In this document: positions 17,175-27,357 of the stretch, in pieces
Layout: each line of letters opens with the position of its first letter
How positions within the stretch are numbered: position 1 is the first letter of the stretch
From: Rothia uropygialis
Lineage (GTDB): Bacteria; Actinomycetota; Actinomycetes; Actinomycetales; Micrococcaceae
NCBI RefSeq assembly: GCF_004137765.1
Contig: NZ_NOIS01000002.1
Location: 124,001 to 188,000, forward strand
Reading direction: 5' to 3'
Length of the DNA: 64,000 nt
Program-made: the position numbers and the translations under genes
Notes under the pieces: model-generated
The model's input: the letters and a program-made list of their open reading frames with translations, nothing else
Told to the model about the DNA's origin: nothing
Databases searched by the model: none

Positions 17175-18173
17175 ATGCATCGAGAGCAGTCACCCGACCA
17201 AACCCACCCTGTAGTCCCCGCGCCTCGTCGTCGACGCAAGCTGTCCCGACTGCTGAAAATCCCGGCGGTCCTGGTAGTCGTACCCGTGATCGCGTCATGC
17301 GCCGGGGGACAGGACAGCAAGGCAGTCGGTGCCGACAAGAAACCGGTAGCCCTCACGACGTTCACGGTGTTGGCCGATATGACACAAGCCATCGCAGGTG
17401 ACCATGTCCAGGTGGAATCGATTACCAAGCCCGGAGCCGAGATCCACGAATACGAGCCGACCCCCGAAGACATCAAGAAAGCTTCGAAGGCCGATCTCAT
17501 CCTCGAGAACGGGATGAACCTTGAAGCTTGGTTCGACAAGTTCACGCAGGATTCCAACGCGACCAAAGCGACGGTCTCCGATGGGGTCGAACCCATAGCC
17601 ATCGGCGAGGGCGAAGCCGAGGGGAAGCCGAATCCACACGCATGGATGAGTCCGGTAGCCGCCGAAAAGTACACCGACAATATCCAGAAGGCCCTCTCGG
17701 AGCTCGACCCCGAGCATCGGGAGGACTTCGAGAAGAACGCCTCGGCCTACAAAGAACAGCTGAAAGATATTCACGGCCAACTGACCTCCACTCTTCACGC
17801 AATTCCGGAGAACCGTCGGACCCTGCTCACCTGTGAAGGCGCATTCTCCTATCTCGCTCGCGATGCCGGCCTCAAAGAGCAGTACTTGTGGGCGGTCAAC
17901 TCCGATGCAGAACCGTCGGCACAGCGCGTCTCCAACATCACACGCGAAGTCAGAGACAACCAGATACCCGCTGCGTTTTGCGAATCAACGGTCTCCGACA
18001 GCACCATGCAACAGGTCGTCGGCAGCACGGACGCGCAATTCGGCGGAACGCTCTACGTCGATTCGCTGTCCGACAAGAACGGGCCAGTCCCCACATACCT
18101 CGAATTGCTGCGATACGACGCCCGCGTGATTTCCGACGGACTCACCGGTCGGAAACACGAGGCAAACCATTGA
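17175..18173 (+). CDS. mntA: Manganese/metal ABC transporter substrate-binding lipoprotein
   Basis: A 332-residue cluster A-I (TroA/PsaA-type) metal-binding protein anchored outside the membrane. A basic N-terminus and hydrophobic segment end in lipobox VIASC (C42). Likely ligands are H91 (EIHEYEP), H155 (NPHAWMSP), E221 (CEGAFSYLARD) and an aspartate near 296 (YVDSLSD). The His-His-Glu-Asp set favours Mn or Fe over Zn, which normally has a third His and a His-rich loop; no such loop is present. ATG 17175 has AAGGAAG upstream. Its stop overlaps the ATPase start (TTGA). Confidence 0.9.
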   Translation: MHREQSPDQTHPVVPAPRRRRKLSRLLKIPAVLVVVPVIASCAGGQDSKAVGADKKPVALTTFTVLADMTQAIAGDHVQVESITKPGAEIHEYEPTPEDIKKASKADLILENGMNLEAWFDKFTQDSNATKATVSDGVEPIAIGEGEAEGKPNPHAWMSPVAAEKYTDNIQKALSELDPEHREDFEKNASAYKEQLKDIHGQLTSTLHAIPENRRTLLTCEGAFSYLARDAGLKEQYLWAVNSDAEPSAQRVSNITREVRDNQIPAAFCESTVSDSTMQQVVGSTDAQFGGTLYVDSLSDKNGPVPTYLELLRYDARVISDGLTGRKHEANH

Positions 18174-18904
18174 GCGGTTCGGCGGAAGTACCAGCCATCG
18201 AAGTCAACGGGATCAACGTCGACTACGGAAAGTACCGGGCGCTAGAAGACGTGACCTTCACCGTTCAGAAAGGAACGGTATGTGCCCTCCTCGGCATGAA
18301 CGGGTCGGGCAAGTCCACGCTCTTCAACGCGATCTCCGGTGCCCTCAGCCCTACGGCGGGGTCCGTGAAAATCCTTAGCCGCACGGTCAAACAAGCCCAG
18401 AAATCAGGCTTGTTAGGCTATATGCCCCAGGCCGAAGCCGTCGACTGGGATTTCCCCGTCAGCGTCCACGACGTCGTCATGATGGGCAGATACGGAGCAA
18501 TGGGACCCTCCCGGCGCCCCCGCTCCCGGGACAAGGAAGCTGTCCATCGTTCGCTGGACCGCGTGGGCCTGACCGAATTTGCGCAACGACAGATCGGTCG
18601 CCTCTCCGGAGGCCAGAAGAAAAGAACCTTCCTCGCGCGAGCACTCGCTCAGAACGCCCAAGTCCTTCTCCTCGACGAGCCGTTTGCCGGGGTGGACCGG
18701 GTCTCCGCTCAGACCATGACGGAGGTCCTGCGCGATTTGGCCCATAATGGAATCACCGTACTCATCACCGTGCACGAGATCGACAACATAGCCCAGTGGG
18801 CCGACGAAGCCATCCTCCTGCGACGTCGTGTCGTCTACAGAGGTGAGGCCTTCGACGTGCTGAAACCCGAGAAATTGGCGTTGGCGTTCGGAGGTGAGGA
18901 ATGA
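18170..18904 (+). CDS. mntB: Manganese/metal ABC transporter ATPase
   Basis: A 244-residue ABC ATPase powering metal import. Walker A is GMNGSGKST (about residues 40-48), the signature is LSGGQ, Walker B is VLLLDEPFAGVD and the switch histidine is in VHEID. The start is TTG 18170, which overlaps the substrate-binding gene stop; GAGG lies about 8 bases upstream. A longer frame from 17888 runs through the previous gene and is rejected. It is coupled on both sides (ATGA overlap with the permease). Confidence 0.93.
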   Translation: MSGSAEVPAIEVNGINVDYGKYRALEDVTFTVQKGTVCALLGMNGSGKSTLFNAISGALSPTAGSVKILSRTVKQAQKSGLLGYMPQAEAVDWDFPVSVHDVVMMGRYGAMGPSRRPRSRDKEAVHRSLDRVGLTEFAQRQIGRLSGGQKKRTFLARALAQNAQVLLLDEPFAGVDRVSAQTMTEVLRDLAHNGITVLITVHEIDNIAQWADEAILLRRRVVYRGEAFDVLKPEKLALAFGGEE

Positions 18905-19776
18905 ACCTCGTCCACATTCTCCTCGAACCGTTCGAATTCGAATTCATGGTCCGGGCCATCTCGGCAACGCTCTTGGCCTCGATCCTCTGCGCGGTGCTGT
19001 CATGTTGGCTGATACTCACGGGATGGTCATTACTGGGCGATGCTGTCTCGCACGCGGTACTGCCCGGCGTCGTGCTCTCCTATGCGCTGGGGCTGCCATT
19101 CGCCCTTGGCGCGGCGATCTTCGGGCTGCTCGCGGTGGCCCTGATCGGAGGCGTCAAGGAGACCACACGCATCAAGGAGGACGCATCCATAGGGATAGTC
19201 TTCACGACTCTCTTCGCGCTGGGACTCGTCCTGGTCTCCGTGACGCCCTCCCAAGTCGACCTCAACCACATCATTTTCGGGAACCTGTTGGGTGTATCGC
19301 CTTCGGACCTCGGACAGGTCGCTGCGCTCGCCGGCGTGTGCTTGGCGGTGCTGATTTTCAAGAGACGCGACCTGAGCCTCTATGCGTTCGACCCTGGCCA
19401 CGCCAGAAATATTGGCCTCAACCCGCGCATTTTGGGTGCGACGTTGCTTGGCGTTCTGGCATTGACCTGCGTGGTCGCGCTTCAGGCCGTGGGCGTGGTC
19501 CTCGTGGTCGGGATGCTGATCATACCCGGAGCGACTGCCCGTTTGTTGACCGAAAGAATGTCACGGATGCTTGTGGTTGCACCCGTGCTGTCCTCCTTGT
19601 GCTCGCTGGTGGGAATCTACACGAGTTATTTCGCGGATACTTCCACGGGAGGAACGGTTGTCCTGTGCCAAGGGGTTCTGTTCCTCATCGTCTATCTTCT
19701 GGCTCCCCGGAATGGCCAGCTGGCACGGCTCCTCGTCGCGCGAGGCCGCCGACTCGGGGCAGATCGAACCGGATGA
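18901..19776 (+). CDS. mntC: Manganese/metal ABC transporter permease
   Basis: A 291-residue ABC-3 family permease with about eight to nine membrane segments. Family features include GWSLLGDAVSHAVLPGV early and AVGVVLVVGMLIIPGATARLLT near residues 197-218. It starts at an ATGA overlap with the ATPase. Together the three genes make a complete importer. The downstream minus-strand gene is the probable regulator, converging with a 16-base gap. Confidence 0.93.
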   Translation: MNLVHILLEPFEFEFMVRAISATLLASILCAVLSCWLILTGWSLLGDAVSHAVLPGVVLSYALGLPFALGAAIFGLLAVALIGGVKETTRIKEDASIGIVFTTLFALGLVLVSVTPSQVDLNHIIFGNLLGVSPSDLGQVAALAGVCLAVLIFKRRDLSLYAFDPGHARNIGLNPRILGATLLGVLALTCVVALQAVGVVLVVGMLIIPGATARLLTERMSRMLVVAPVLSSLCSLVGIYTSYFADTSTGGTVVLCQGVLFLIVYLLAPRNGQLARLLVARGRRLGADRTG

Positions 19777-19792
19777 CGGTACCGGGAAGCTA

Positions 19793-20470
19793 CTAGGAGT
19801 CTTCCGAGACGAAGATGGCGTCGGTGGCCTCGCGGCCCAAACTCAGCGAGGCCCCATCGCCGTCCACGGACACGTCGAGCGCACCCGAGAAGGGGGCGCC
19901 GGCAGAAGTGTTGAGCTTTGTGCCGACGGCAAGGCCCTGGGCCGAAAAATACTGGAGCAGTTGTGGATCCGAGTCGGAAATCCGCTCTACCTGGACCGAC
20001 TGACCAGGTTGTACGTCTGTCAGTCGAGTGGCCGAAGGCGACTTGATCGTGCCATCCGCCGAAGGGATCGGATCACCGTGGGGGTCCCGCTCCGGATGAC
20101 CCAAGAGTTCGGCAACTCGCTCAATCATGAAATCCGAGACGGAGTGCTCGAGGACTTCCGCCTCATCGTGGACTTGATCCCAGGTGTACCCCAGAGTCTC
20201 CACGAGGAAAGTTTCCAACAGTCTGTGGCGCCTCACCATGGCGACGGCATGTTGACGGCCTTGCTCCGTCAAGTCCACGGCTCCGTACGGAGCGTGCTTG
20301 AGGAAGCCTTGGTTGGTGAGTTTGCGAACCGCGTCAGAGACCGAGGATAACCGTAACCCGGTTGCCGCGGAGATCGCGGAAGCCGTGACGGGTTCGTCGG
20401 ACCACTCGTTGAGCGACCAGATGGTCTTGAGGTAGTTCTGCGTGCTTTCGGTCAATGACGTGACGGACAT
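19793..20470 (-). CDS. mntR: DtxR/MntR family metal-dependent transcriptional regulator
   Basis: About 225 residues: N-terminal winged helix-turn-helix (about 1-60), metal/dimer domain and C-terminal SH3-like FeoA domain. Aligned to DtxR, metal ligands are H82, E86, H101, E108 and H109. The DtxR Met10 position is N12 and the Cys102 position is E105, changes that fit manganese rather than iron sensing. ATG 20470 is preferred over ATG 20479 because the -10-like TACGAT lies 7 bases before it and the shorter N-terminus fits the family. It converges on the importer, its likely target. Confidence 0.88.
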   Translation of the reverse strand: MSVTSLTESTQNYLKTIWSLNEWSDEPVTASAISAATGLRLSSVSDAVRKLTNQGFLKHAPYGAVDLTEQGRQHAVAMVRRHRLLETFLVETLGYTWDQVHDEAEVLEHSVSDFMIERVAELLGHPERDPHGDPIPSADGTIKSPSATRLTDVQPGQSVQVERISDSDPQLLQYFSAQGLAVGTKLNTSAGAPFSGALDVSVDGDGASLSLGREATDAIFVSEDS

Positions 20471-20477
20471 GTCAACC

Positions 20478-20483
20478 ATCGTA
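20478..20483 (-). promoter_or_regulatory. mntR: Candidate -10 of leaderless mntR
   Basis: TACGAT on the minus strand lies 7 bases before ATG 20470. No ribosome site is visible. Confidence 0.4.
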
Positions 20484-20528
20484 CGGAATCAGTCTGCAAG
20501 CCTCGACATGGTCCGTGAATCGGTACCG

Positions 20529-20729
20529 CCAATTCCACATTCCGATCACGAACGTTCATGCGGAGCCGATAACCGTCCAGATCTGGACGTTGATGATGGA
20601 CGCGGAGAAACCGACCCTGAACCGTTCTCCGGTGGTGACCTACCCCGAGCCGTAGATCATGCCGGCCGGCCCAGAAACATAGTGCGACAGCCCTCCGACC
20701 AGGTCTCCGATGAAGCCCAAGGGCAGGCG
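20529..20729 (-). pseudogene. C-terminal remnant of a DASS/SLC13-type sodium-dicarboxylate symporter
   Basis: Reading the minus strand from 20729 gives LPLGFIGDLVGGLSHYVSGP, then AGMIYGSG, a TAG stop, VTTGERFRVGFSASIINVQI, WTVIGSA, a TGA stop (where Trp is expected) and TFVIGMW. This resembles the last membrane segments of DASS transporters (GLxHYxSGPAxxxYGSG...WxxG...IxxVIGxxW). Two in-frame stops and no upstream part show a decayed gene. The rest of 20484-20806 contains only the promoter of the next gene. Confidence 0.65.
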
Positions 20730-20806
20730 TTGTAAGTGGTTCCGTTCGCCACATTCAGGGGCCACGTACTCGCCCGGGCGCACGGGTCATATGACAAACT
20801 GGACCC

Positions 20807-21907
20807 ATGCCTGACTCCCGGCCTCTGGCCCGACGATTCGTCCCTCAGAAGCGCCGATCGCCCTCGGTAGGGCGCGAGGCCGTGAATATCGCGTATCGGG
20901 TCGCAGACCGTATTCACGAGCGACGCGCCAAGTCCGCGGTCAAAGCCGGCAACGAACCTGTCATTGTTGCTTTTGTCGGATACGGAACGACCAGTTGGGT
21001 CCGTGTCCTCGGCAGGGCGCTGTACAAAACCATGTTGTTCTCCGACATCATCGAATCCTTTGCGGGGGACCAGCGGGCAACCAGCCCGGCCCGCGGGTGG
21101 CGGTCATTCACTTCCGTACCCATCTCCAACGCTGAGATCGATGTCGTGATCGCGGATCGGCATTTCCAGGTTTCCGCGGATCGTGGCGGCGTCCTCGACG
21201 TGCAGCTCGATATTGAGCTGCCTCCCGGAATACACGAGGTCAGAATGAGTACCGCGGGATCAAGGACTGTCTCGTCTAGCATTTACGTGGTTCCGGATGA
21301 CGAGAAGATAGGGATCATCTGCGACGTCGACGACACGATCATGGTCACGGCGCTTCCGCGACCGCTTCTCGCGGCATGGAACTCTTTTGTCCTGTCCGAA
21401 CATGCTCGAATGCCCACGCCGGGTATGCCCGTTCTGCTTGAACGCATCCACCGTGCCCACCCGCAGTCGCCGGTCATGTACCTGTCGACGGGCGCGTGGA
21501 ACGTGGCACCTACTCTTCGTCGCTTCCTGTCGAGAAATGCGTATCCGGAAGGCACCTTGTTGCTCACCGATTGGGGGCCGACCCGAACGCGCTGGTTCCG
21601 TTCCGGCGCTGCCCACAAGGTCGATTCGCTCAAACGTCTCGCCAAGGAGTTCCCGGATATGAAGTGGATCCTGGTGGGCGACGACGGCCAGCGTGACCCT
21701 GATATCTACAACGGGTTCGCCCTCCGTTACCCGGAGAACGTGGCGGCGATCGTGATCCGCAATCTATCCGTGGGGGAGACGGTTCTCGCTTCCGGGCGGG
21801 TTTGGGGAGACGATCGGGCACGGGAAATCGCCGCGGGATCGCTCTGGATGGAAGCCAACGACGGCGGCACCCTTTCGGACAAGCTCAAGCACTCGGGATT
21901 GCTCTAG
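20807..21907 (+). CDS. DUF2183 (App1-type phosphatase domain) protein
   Basis: A 366-residue protein with the HAD-like DUF2183 domain, named for the yeast phosphatidate phosphatase App1. The HAD motif DVDDT (D173, D175) is followed by MYLSTGAWN and GDDGQRDPDIY. The first 170 residues form a separate region that may bind membrane or partner. The substrate in bacteria is not established. The start ATG has no ribosome site but has a -10-like CAAACT 6 bases upstream (20795-20800), suggesting a leaderless message. Confidence 0.85.
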   Translation: MPDSRPLARRFVPQKRRSPSVGREAVNIAYRVADRIHERRAKSAVKAGNEPVIVAFVGYGTTSWVRVLGRALYKTMLFSDIIESFAGDQRATSPARGWRSFTSVPISNAEIDVVIADRHFQVSADRGGVLDVQLDIELPPGIHEVRMSTAGSRTVSSSIYVVPDDEKIGIICDVDDTIMVTALPRPLLAAWNSFVLSEHARMPTPGMPVLLERIHRAHPQSPVMYLSTGAWNVAPTLRRFLSRNAYPEGTLLLTDWGPTRTRWFRSGAAHKVDSLKRLAKEFPDMKWILVGDDGQRDPDIYNGFALRYPENVAAIVIRNLSVGETVLASGRVWGDDRAREIAAGSLWMEANDGGTLSDKLKHSGLL

Positions 21908-22222
21908 GTTTCTCTTCGCGACACGTTCAATCCGGGCACGACGAAAAATTTTCCGCCCTCGTGTCTGTGGACAATTTGTGGTCAGAACGCGTTCTGGAAA
22001 GCTTCGTCCGCGTGTTTCCGCGGTACAACTACACCGGTGTCATTTGCACAGGCTGGGGATAACCCATTTGGTGAAAAACCTAATATGTTGTGGGGCCTTT
22101 TTCCGCGCAACACTAGATGTAGTATTGAGCCGAGCCCTTCAACCGGCTCCCACTCCACGGTTCTCCATAGCGAAACCGTGGATGGGAACAGAGGTTGCCA
22201 CACCACTGCAAGAGGAGATTGC
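21908..22222 (+). promoter_or_regulatory. Control region of nrdHIEF
   Basis: 315 bases without a gene. It holds two NrdR-like boxes (see 22078-22125), a possible -10 TAGTAT (22120-22125), two sequences one base off the DnaA box (TGTGGACAA 21965-21973 and TGGGGATAA 22053-22061), and AGAGGAG (22211-22217) before nrdH. Confidence 0.55.
22078..22125. promoter_or_regulatory. Tandem NrdR boxes
   Basis: ACCTAATATGTTGTGG (22078-22093) and ACACTAGATGTAGTAT (22110-22125) match the NrdR box acaCwAtATaTwGtgt at about 12 and 13 of 16 positions. They start 32 bases apart, three helix turns, the usual spacing for cooperative NrdR repression of ribonucleotide reductase genes. The second overlaps the predicted -10. 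Confidence 0.7.
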
Positions 22223-22459
22223 ATGTCCATCACCGTTTACACCAAGCCTGCCTGCGTCCAGTGCAACGCGACCTACCGCGCCCTGGACAAGCGTGGGATC
22301 TCCTACGACGTCGTCGACGTGACCGAGGACGCTCAAGCACTCGAACACATCAAAGGCCTCGGTTACATGCAGGCCCCGGTCGTCGAGACCGAGAACGATC
22401 ACTGGTCGGGGTTCCGCCCGGACAAGATCGGCACCCTCGAAGCCGCTCTCGCCTCCTGA
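22223..22459 (+). CDS. nrdH: Glutaredoxin-like protein NrdH
   Basis: A 78-residue redox protein that passes electrons from thioredoxin reductase to the class Ib ribonucleotide reductase NrdE. The active site CVQC (C11, C14) follows [10 protein letters not shown], and the C-terminal segment [12 protein letters not shown] is specific to NrdH. ATG 22223 has AGAGGAG 5 bases upstream. First gene of nrdHIEF. Confidence 0.97.
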   Translation: MSITVYTKPACVQCNATYRALDKRGISYDVVDVTEDAQALEHIKGLGYMQAPVVETENDHWSGFRPDKIGTLEAALAS

Positions 22460-22634
22460 GCGAGCGCCACAACGCGTCCACCTCCGTGTGGAGGCGTTTG
22501 GGCACGTCCGGTGCCGAGCAGCGGAACATTTCCGCGGCCCACGGGCGTTAAATATGTCAGCGGGGCATCATTCGACTAGGCCCAGTGATGTGAAAACCAC
22601 GCATCAGATCACAAGCTTTTTGGGGGCGCCCTAC

Positions 22635-23099
22635 ATGGAAACCGTGCTTGAAGATCAACGCGGCAAACCGGTGTCGGCAAACGAGCCCGTGCTCGTCTAC
22701 TTCTCCTCCGTCTCCGGCAACACGCACAAATTCGTCGAGAAGTTGAATGTCGAATCGATTCGACTTCCTCTGCGCACCGCAGAAGACACTGTCCGCATGG
22801 ACACTCCCTTCGTGCTGTGCGTTCCGACCTACGGTCGTCCCCGCTCGGGCGGGGCCGTCCCTCCGCAAGTCATGAAGTTCCTCAGAGAACCGAAAAACCG
22901 AGAAATGTTGCTCGGTGTCATCGGGGCCGGGAACACCAACTTCGGGGAGCTGTACTGCATCGCGGCAGACAAGATAGCGGTGAAATGTCAGGTCCCCGTC
23001 CTGTACAAATTCGAGCTCATGGGCACCAGCGATGATGTTGCCCGCGTCAACGAAGGATTGAAAGCGTTTTGGACACAAAACTTCCCGCACCCGGAGTGA
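22635..23099 (+). CDS. nrdI: Flavodoxin-like NrdI
   Basis: FMN protein that supplies oxidant for building the dimanganese-tyrosyl radical in NrdF. The core begins [19 protein letters not shown]; the segments [16 protein letters not shown] and [11 protein letters not shown] are typical. Start is uncertain: ATG 22635 gives 154 residues, GTG 22671 gives 142 and begins close to the usual family start, and ATG 22554 is also in frame. None has a strong ribosome site. It overlaps nrdE by 4 bases. Confidence 0.93.
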   Translation: METVLEDQRGKPVSANEPVLVYFSSVSGNTHKFVEKLNVESIRLPLRTAEDTVRMDTPFVLCVPTYGRPRSGGAVPPQVMKFLREPKNREMLLGVIGAGNTNFGELYCIAADKIAVKCQVPVLYKFELMGTSDDVARVNEGLKAFWTQNFPHPE

Positions 23100-25249
23100 A
23101 CGCCGAACGCGGTCACGACGACCCCACCATCCCGGAGAAGTACAAGGGGTTGGGCTACCACGAGCTCAACGCGATGTTGAACCTGTACGACTCGGACGGC
23201 CAGATCCAGTTCGACGCCGACCGGCAGGCGGCCCGCCAGTACTTCTTGCAACATGTCAACAACAACACCGTGTTCTTCCACGACCTCGAGGAGAAGCTCA
23301 AGTACTTGGTCGAGCACCAGTACTACGAGCCCCAGGTTCTGGAACAGTACTCGATGGACTTCATCAGGTCTCTGTCCAAGCTTGCCTATTCCAAGAAGTT
23401 CAGGTTCCCGACCTTCCTGGGGGCGTTCAAGTTCTACACCTCCTACACCCTCAAGACCTTCGACGGTCAGCGGTACCTCGAGCGCTTCGAGGACCGGGTG
23501 GTCATGGTGGCTCTTTCCCTGGCACGCGGTGACGAGGAGCTGGCCACCAACTTGGTCGAGGAGATCATCTCGGGTCGATTCCAGCCGGCCACGCCGACCT
23601 TCCTCAACGCCGGCAAGAAGCAGCGCGGCGAGTTGGTCTCCTGCTTCCTGCTGCGCATCGAAGACAACATGGAGTCGATCGGTCGTTCGATCAACTCGGC
23701 TCTCCAGCTGTCGAAGCGAGGCGGTGGCGTCGCTTTCGCTCTCACCAACCTGCGTGAGTCCGGTGCCCCGATCAAAAAGATCGAGAACCAGTCCTCCGGT
23801 GTGATCCCCGTGATGAAGTTGCTCGAGGACTCGTTCTCCTATGCGAATCAGTTGGGTGCGCGTCAGGGCGCGGGTGCGGTATACCTGCACGCGCACCACC
23901 CGGATATCTACCGGTTCCTCGATACCAAGCGCGAGAACGCGGACGAGAAGATCCGCATCAAGACCCTCTCGCTCGGCGTCGTGATCCCGGATATCACTTT
24001 CGAACTGGCGAAGCGCAACGAAGAGATGTACCTGTTCTCTCCGTACGACGTGGAACGCGTCTACGGTATGCCTTTCTCGGACATCAACGTCACCGAGAAG
24101 TACTACGAGATGGTCGATGACTCGCGCATCCAAAAGAAGAAGATCAACGCTCGCGAGTTCTTCCAGACCCTCGCGGAGATTCAGTTCGAGTCGGGCTACC
24201 CGTACGTGATGTTCGAGGACACCGTGAACCGGGCCAACCCGATTGACGGCAAAGTCATCATGTCGAATCTGTGCTCCGAAATCCTCCAGGTATCCCAGCC
24301 CTCTGAATACCAGCCGGGGCTGGACTACGAGACCATCGGCAAGGACATTTCGTGCAACCTCGGTTCGTTGAACGTTGCCCGTACCATGGATTCCCCGGAT
24401 TTCGGCCAGTCCATTGAGACCGCGATCCGGGGTCTGACGGCCGTGTCGGATATGTCGGATATCGAATCGGTTCCCTCGATTGCGCGGGGAAATGCGATGT
24501 CCCATGCGATCGGCCTGGGTCAGATGAACCTTCACGGGTACTTGGCCCGTGAACGTGTGTTCTATGGGTCCGAAGAAGGCATCGACTTCACGAACATCTA
24601 TTTCTACACGGTGCTATTCCACGCCTTGCGTGCTTCCAACAAGTTGGCGATCGAACGCGGCGAGACTTTCGCGGGCTTCGAGAAGTCGGATTATGCTTCG
24701 GGGGAATTCTTCGAGAAGTACATCAAGCAGACGTGGGAGCCCCAGACTCCCCGGGTGCGTGAGATGTTCTCCGAGGTCCACATTCCGACCCAGTCGGACT
24801 GGGAGGACCTCAAGGCCAGCGTGATGGAACACGGTATCTACAACCAGAACCTGCAGGCTGTCCCGCCGACCGGTTCGATCTCCTACATCAACGGCTCGAC
24901 CTCCTCGATCCACCCGATTGCTTCCAAGATCGAGATCCGCAAGGAAGGCAAGCTGGGTCGTGTCTATTACCCGGCCCCATACCTGGACAATGACAACCTG
25001 GAGTACTTCCAGGATGCCTACGAAATCGGCTACGAGAAGATCATCGATACCTACGCCGCTGCCACCCAGCACGTGGACCAGGGACTGTCCCTGACGTTGT
25101 TCTTCCCGGACACAGCGACGACGCGCGAGATCAACAAGGCCCAGATCTATGCGTGGCGCAAGGGGATCAAGACGATCTACTATGTGCGCTTGCGTCAGCT
25201 GGCTTTGGAAGGCACCGAGGTCGAAGGCTGCGTTTCCTGCATGCTGTAG
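23096..25249 (+). CDS. nrdE: Class Ib ribonucleoside-diphosphate reductase, alpha subunit
   Basis: Large subunit that reduces ribonucleoside diphosphates to deoxy forms. It is 717 residues from GTG 23096, which overlaps the nrdI stop; TTG 23069 is an alternative. There is no ATP-cone, as expected of class Ib. Recognisable segments are [42 protein letters not shown] and NLGSLNVA, and the C-terminal redox pair CVSC. The unusually regular codon use suggests high expression. Confidence 0.97.
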   Translation: MNAERGHDDPTIPEKYKGLGYHELNAMLNLYDSDGQIQFDADRQAARQYFLQHVNNNTVFFHDLEEKLKYLVEHQYYEPQVLEQYSMDFIRSLSKLAYSKKFRFPTFLGAFKFYTSYTLKTFDGQRYLERFEDRVVMVALSLARGDEELATNLVEEIISGRFQPATPTFLNAGKKQRGELVSCFLLRIEDNMESIGRSINSALQLSKRGGGVAFALTNLRESGAPIKKIENQSSGVIPVMKLLEDSFSYANQLGARQGAGAVYLHAHHPDIYRFLDTKRENADEKIRIKTLSLGVVIPDITFELAKRNEEMYLFSPYDVERVYGMPFSDINVTEKYYEMVDDSRIQKKKINAREFFQTLAEIQFESGYPYVMFEDTVNRANPIDGKVIMSNLCSEILQVSQPSEYQPGLDYETIGKDISCNLGSLNVARTMDSPDFGQSIETAIRGLTAVSDMSDIESVPSIARGNAMSHAIGLGQMNLHGYLARERVFYGSEEGIDFTNIYFYTVLFHALRASNKLAIERGETFAGFEKSDYASGEFFEKYIKQTWEPQTPRVREMFSEVHIPTQSDWEDLKASVMEHGIYNQNLQAVPPTGSISYINGSTSSIHPIASKIEIRKEGKLGRVYYPAPYLDNDNLEYFQDAYEIGYEKIIDTYAAATQHVDQGLSLTLFFPDTATTREINKAQIYAWRKGIKTIYYVRLRQLALEGTEVEGCVSCML

Positions 25250-26362
<1,113 letters not shown>

Positions 26363-26628
26363 AGATGACCACTCACGGCCTTGCCGCCGTGCGGGGTCTT
26401 TCCCGTCGCAAGCCGCGGAAGCGGTGACCGTTCGAAGTCGGGGTTAATTCCCCTTTTCGGCCGATAACCGCTCCGCGGGCGATCGACAGCTTGAGATCTA
26501 TGGCTTCCGTGTGCCGTCGTCGCCTGGGCGCCTGCGGCGACCCCTAATACGGCCCAGCGTCGGAGTCGCGATGAGCGCCATCGCGCCGTATTCTCGAAGG
26601 GAAGCACATCGAGGTTAGGAGTCTCACC
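26363..26628. other. Intergenic region between nrdF and the SRPBCC gene
   Basis: CACGGC/GCCGTG near 26373-26391 may end the nrd transcript. AATACGGC (26546-26553) and GCCGTATT (26585-26592) are an 8-base inverted repeat around an inner GCGATG/CATCGC hairpin, close to the next gene. No gene seen. Confidence 0.35.
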
Positions 26629-27339
26629 GTGGCACATACCGCAGCACCTGTTTCGGAACCCCAGGACGAGCAGGCCGAGGAGCGCAAGGATCCCTTCGCT
26701 CGGTCGACCAAGCCCCAGCACCCGGCGGAGTTGCAACTAGAACGTGTCTACCGACAGGTCGGCAACAAGGAAAACCACCACGTCATCGTGGTGGAACAAA
26801 CCTTCACCAACCCTCCCCAAGAAGTCTGGGCGGCGCTGACGGAACCGGAGAACCTAGCCGTCTGGCTTGAGCCGGTAAACCTGACCTCGAAGGAAGATCG
26901 TCGGTTCAAGACCGAGAAAACGGGGACCGAAGGAACAATCCAAATCTTCGATCCTCCGCGACTGCTTCAATTGACGTGGGAAAACGGCGGCGAGGTCGGG
27001 GAATTGCAGATCTCCATCACTCAAACCGCGGCCGGCTCCTCACTGACCCTGAGACACCGTGTTGCCGCCAATGATCACTGGGACAAATACGGTGCCGGTG
27101 CGACCGGCGTCGGCTGGGACGGCGCCTTCCTTGCTCTTCACGCATTCCTCAACGGCCGCGCCGCCACAGTCCGTCAGCGGATGAGTGAACTCGAAGGGTC
27201 CGAGCAAGGCCACCGCTTCATCGACGCGACGTCGAAAGCCTGGGAACAGGCACAGGTCAAAGCCGGAACGGATGAGGAGACCGCCCGCGCGCAGGCCGAA
27301 CGCACCGCAGCCTTCTACAAAGGTGCCGAGGTCTCCTAG
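26629..27339 (+). CDS. SRPBCC/AHSA1-type lipid- or ligand-binding domain protein
   Basis: A 236-residue protein. After a polar N-terminus (about 1-45), a START-like AHSA1 domain begins at VEQTFTNPPQEVWAALTEPENLAVWL and includes EGTIQIFDPPRLLQLTW and WDGAFLALHAFLNG. The last 55 residues are helical and charged. Such proteins bind hydrophobic ligands or assist stress responses; the ligand is unknown. GTG 26629 has AGGAG 7 bases upstream. It stands alone, facing the SulP gene. Confidence 0.8.
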   Translation: MAHTAAPVSEPQDEQAEERKDPFARSTKPQHPAELQLERVYRQVGNKENHHVIVVEQTFTNPPQEVWAALTEPENLAVWLEPVNLTSKEDRRFKTEKTGTEGTIQIFDPPRLLQLTWENGGEVGELQISITQTAAGSSLTLRHRVAANDHWDKYGAGATGVGWDGAFLALHAFLNGRAATVRQRMSELEGSEQGHRFIDATSKAWEQAQVKAGTDEETARAQAERTAAFYKGAEVS

Positions 27340-27357
27340 AACAAGCCGCAACCACGG

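Noticed and set aside
20574-20589. 16-base perfect palindrome CGTCCAGATCTGGACG as an operator
   Set aside because: It falls inside the coding remnant of the transporter pseudogene (the NVQIWT codons), so it is more likely chance from coding sequence than a regulatory site.
22988-24535. A 515-codon open frame antisense to nrdE
   Set aside because: It mirrors strongly biased codons of a highly expressed conserved gene; its translation is low in complexity (Leu, Val, Arg, Asp) with no family resemblance.
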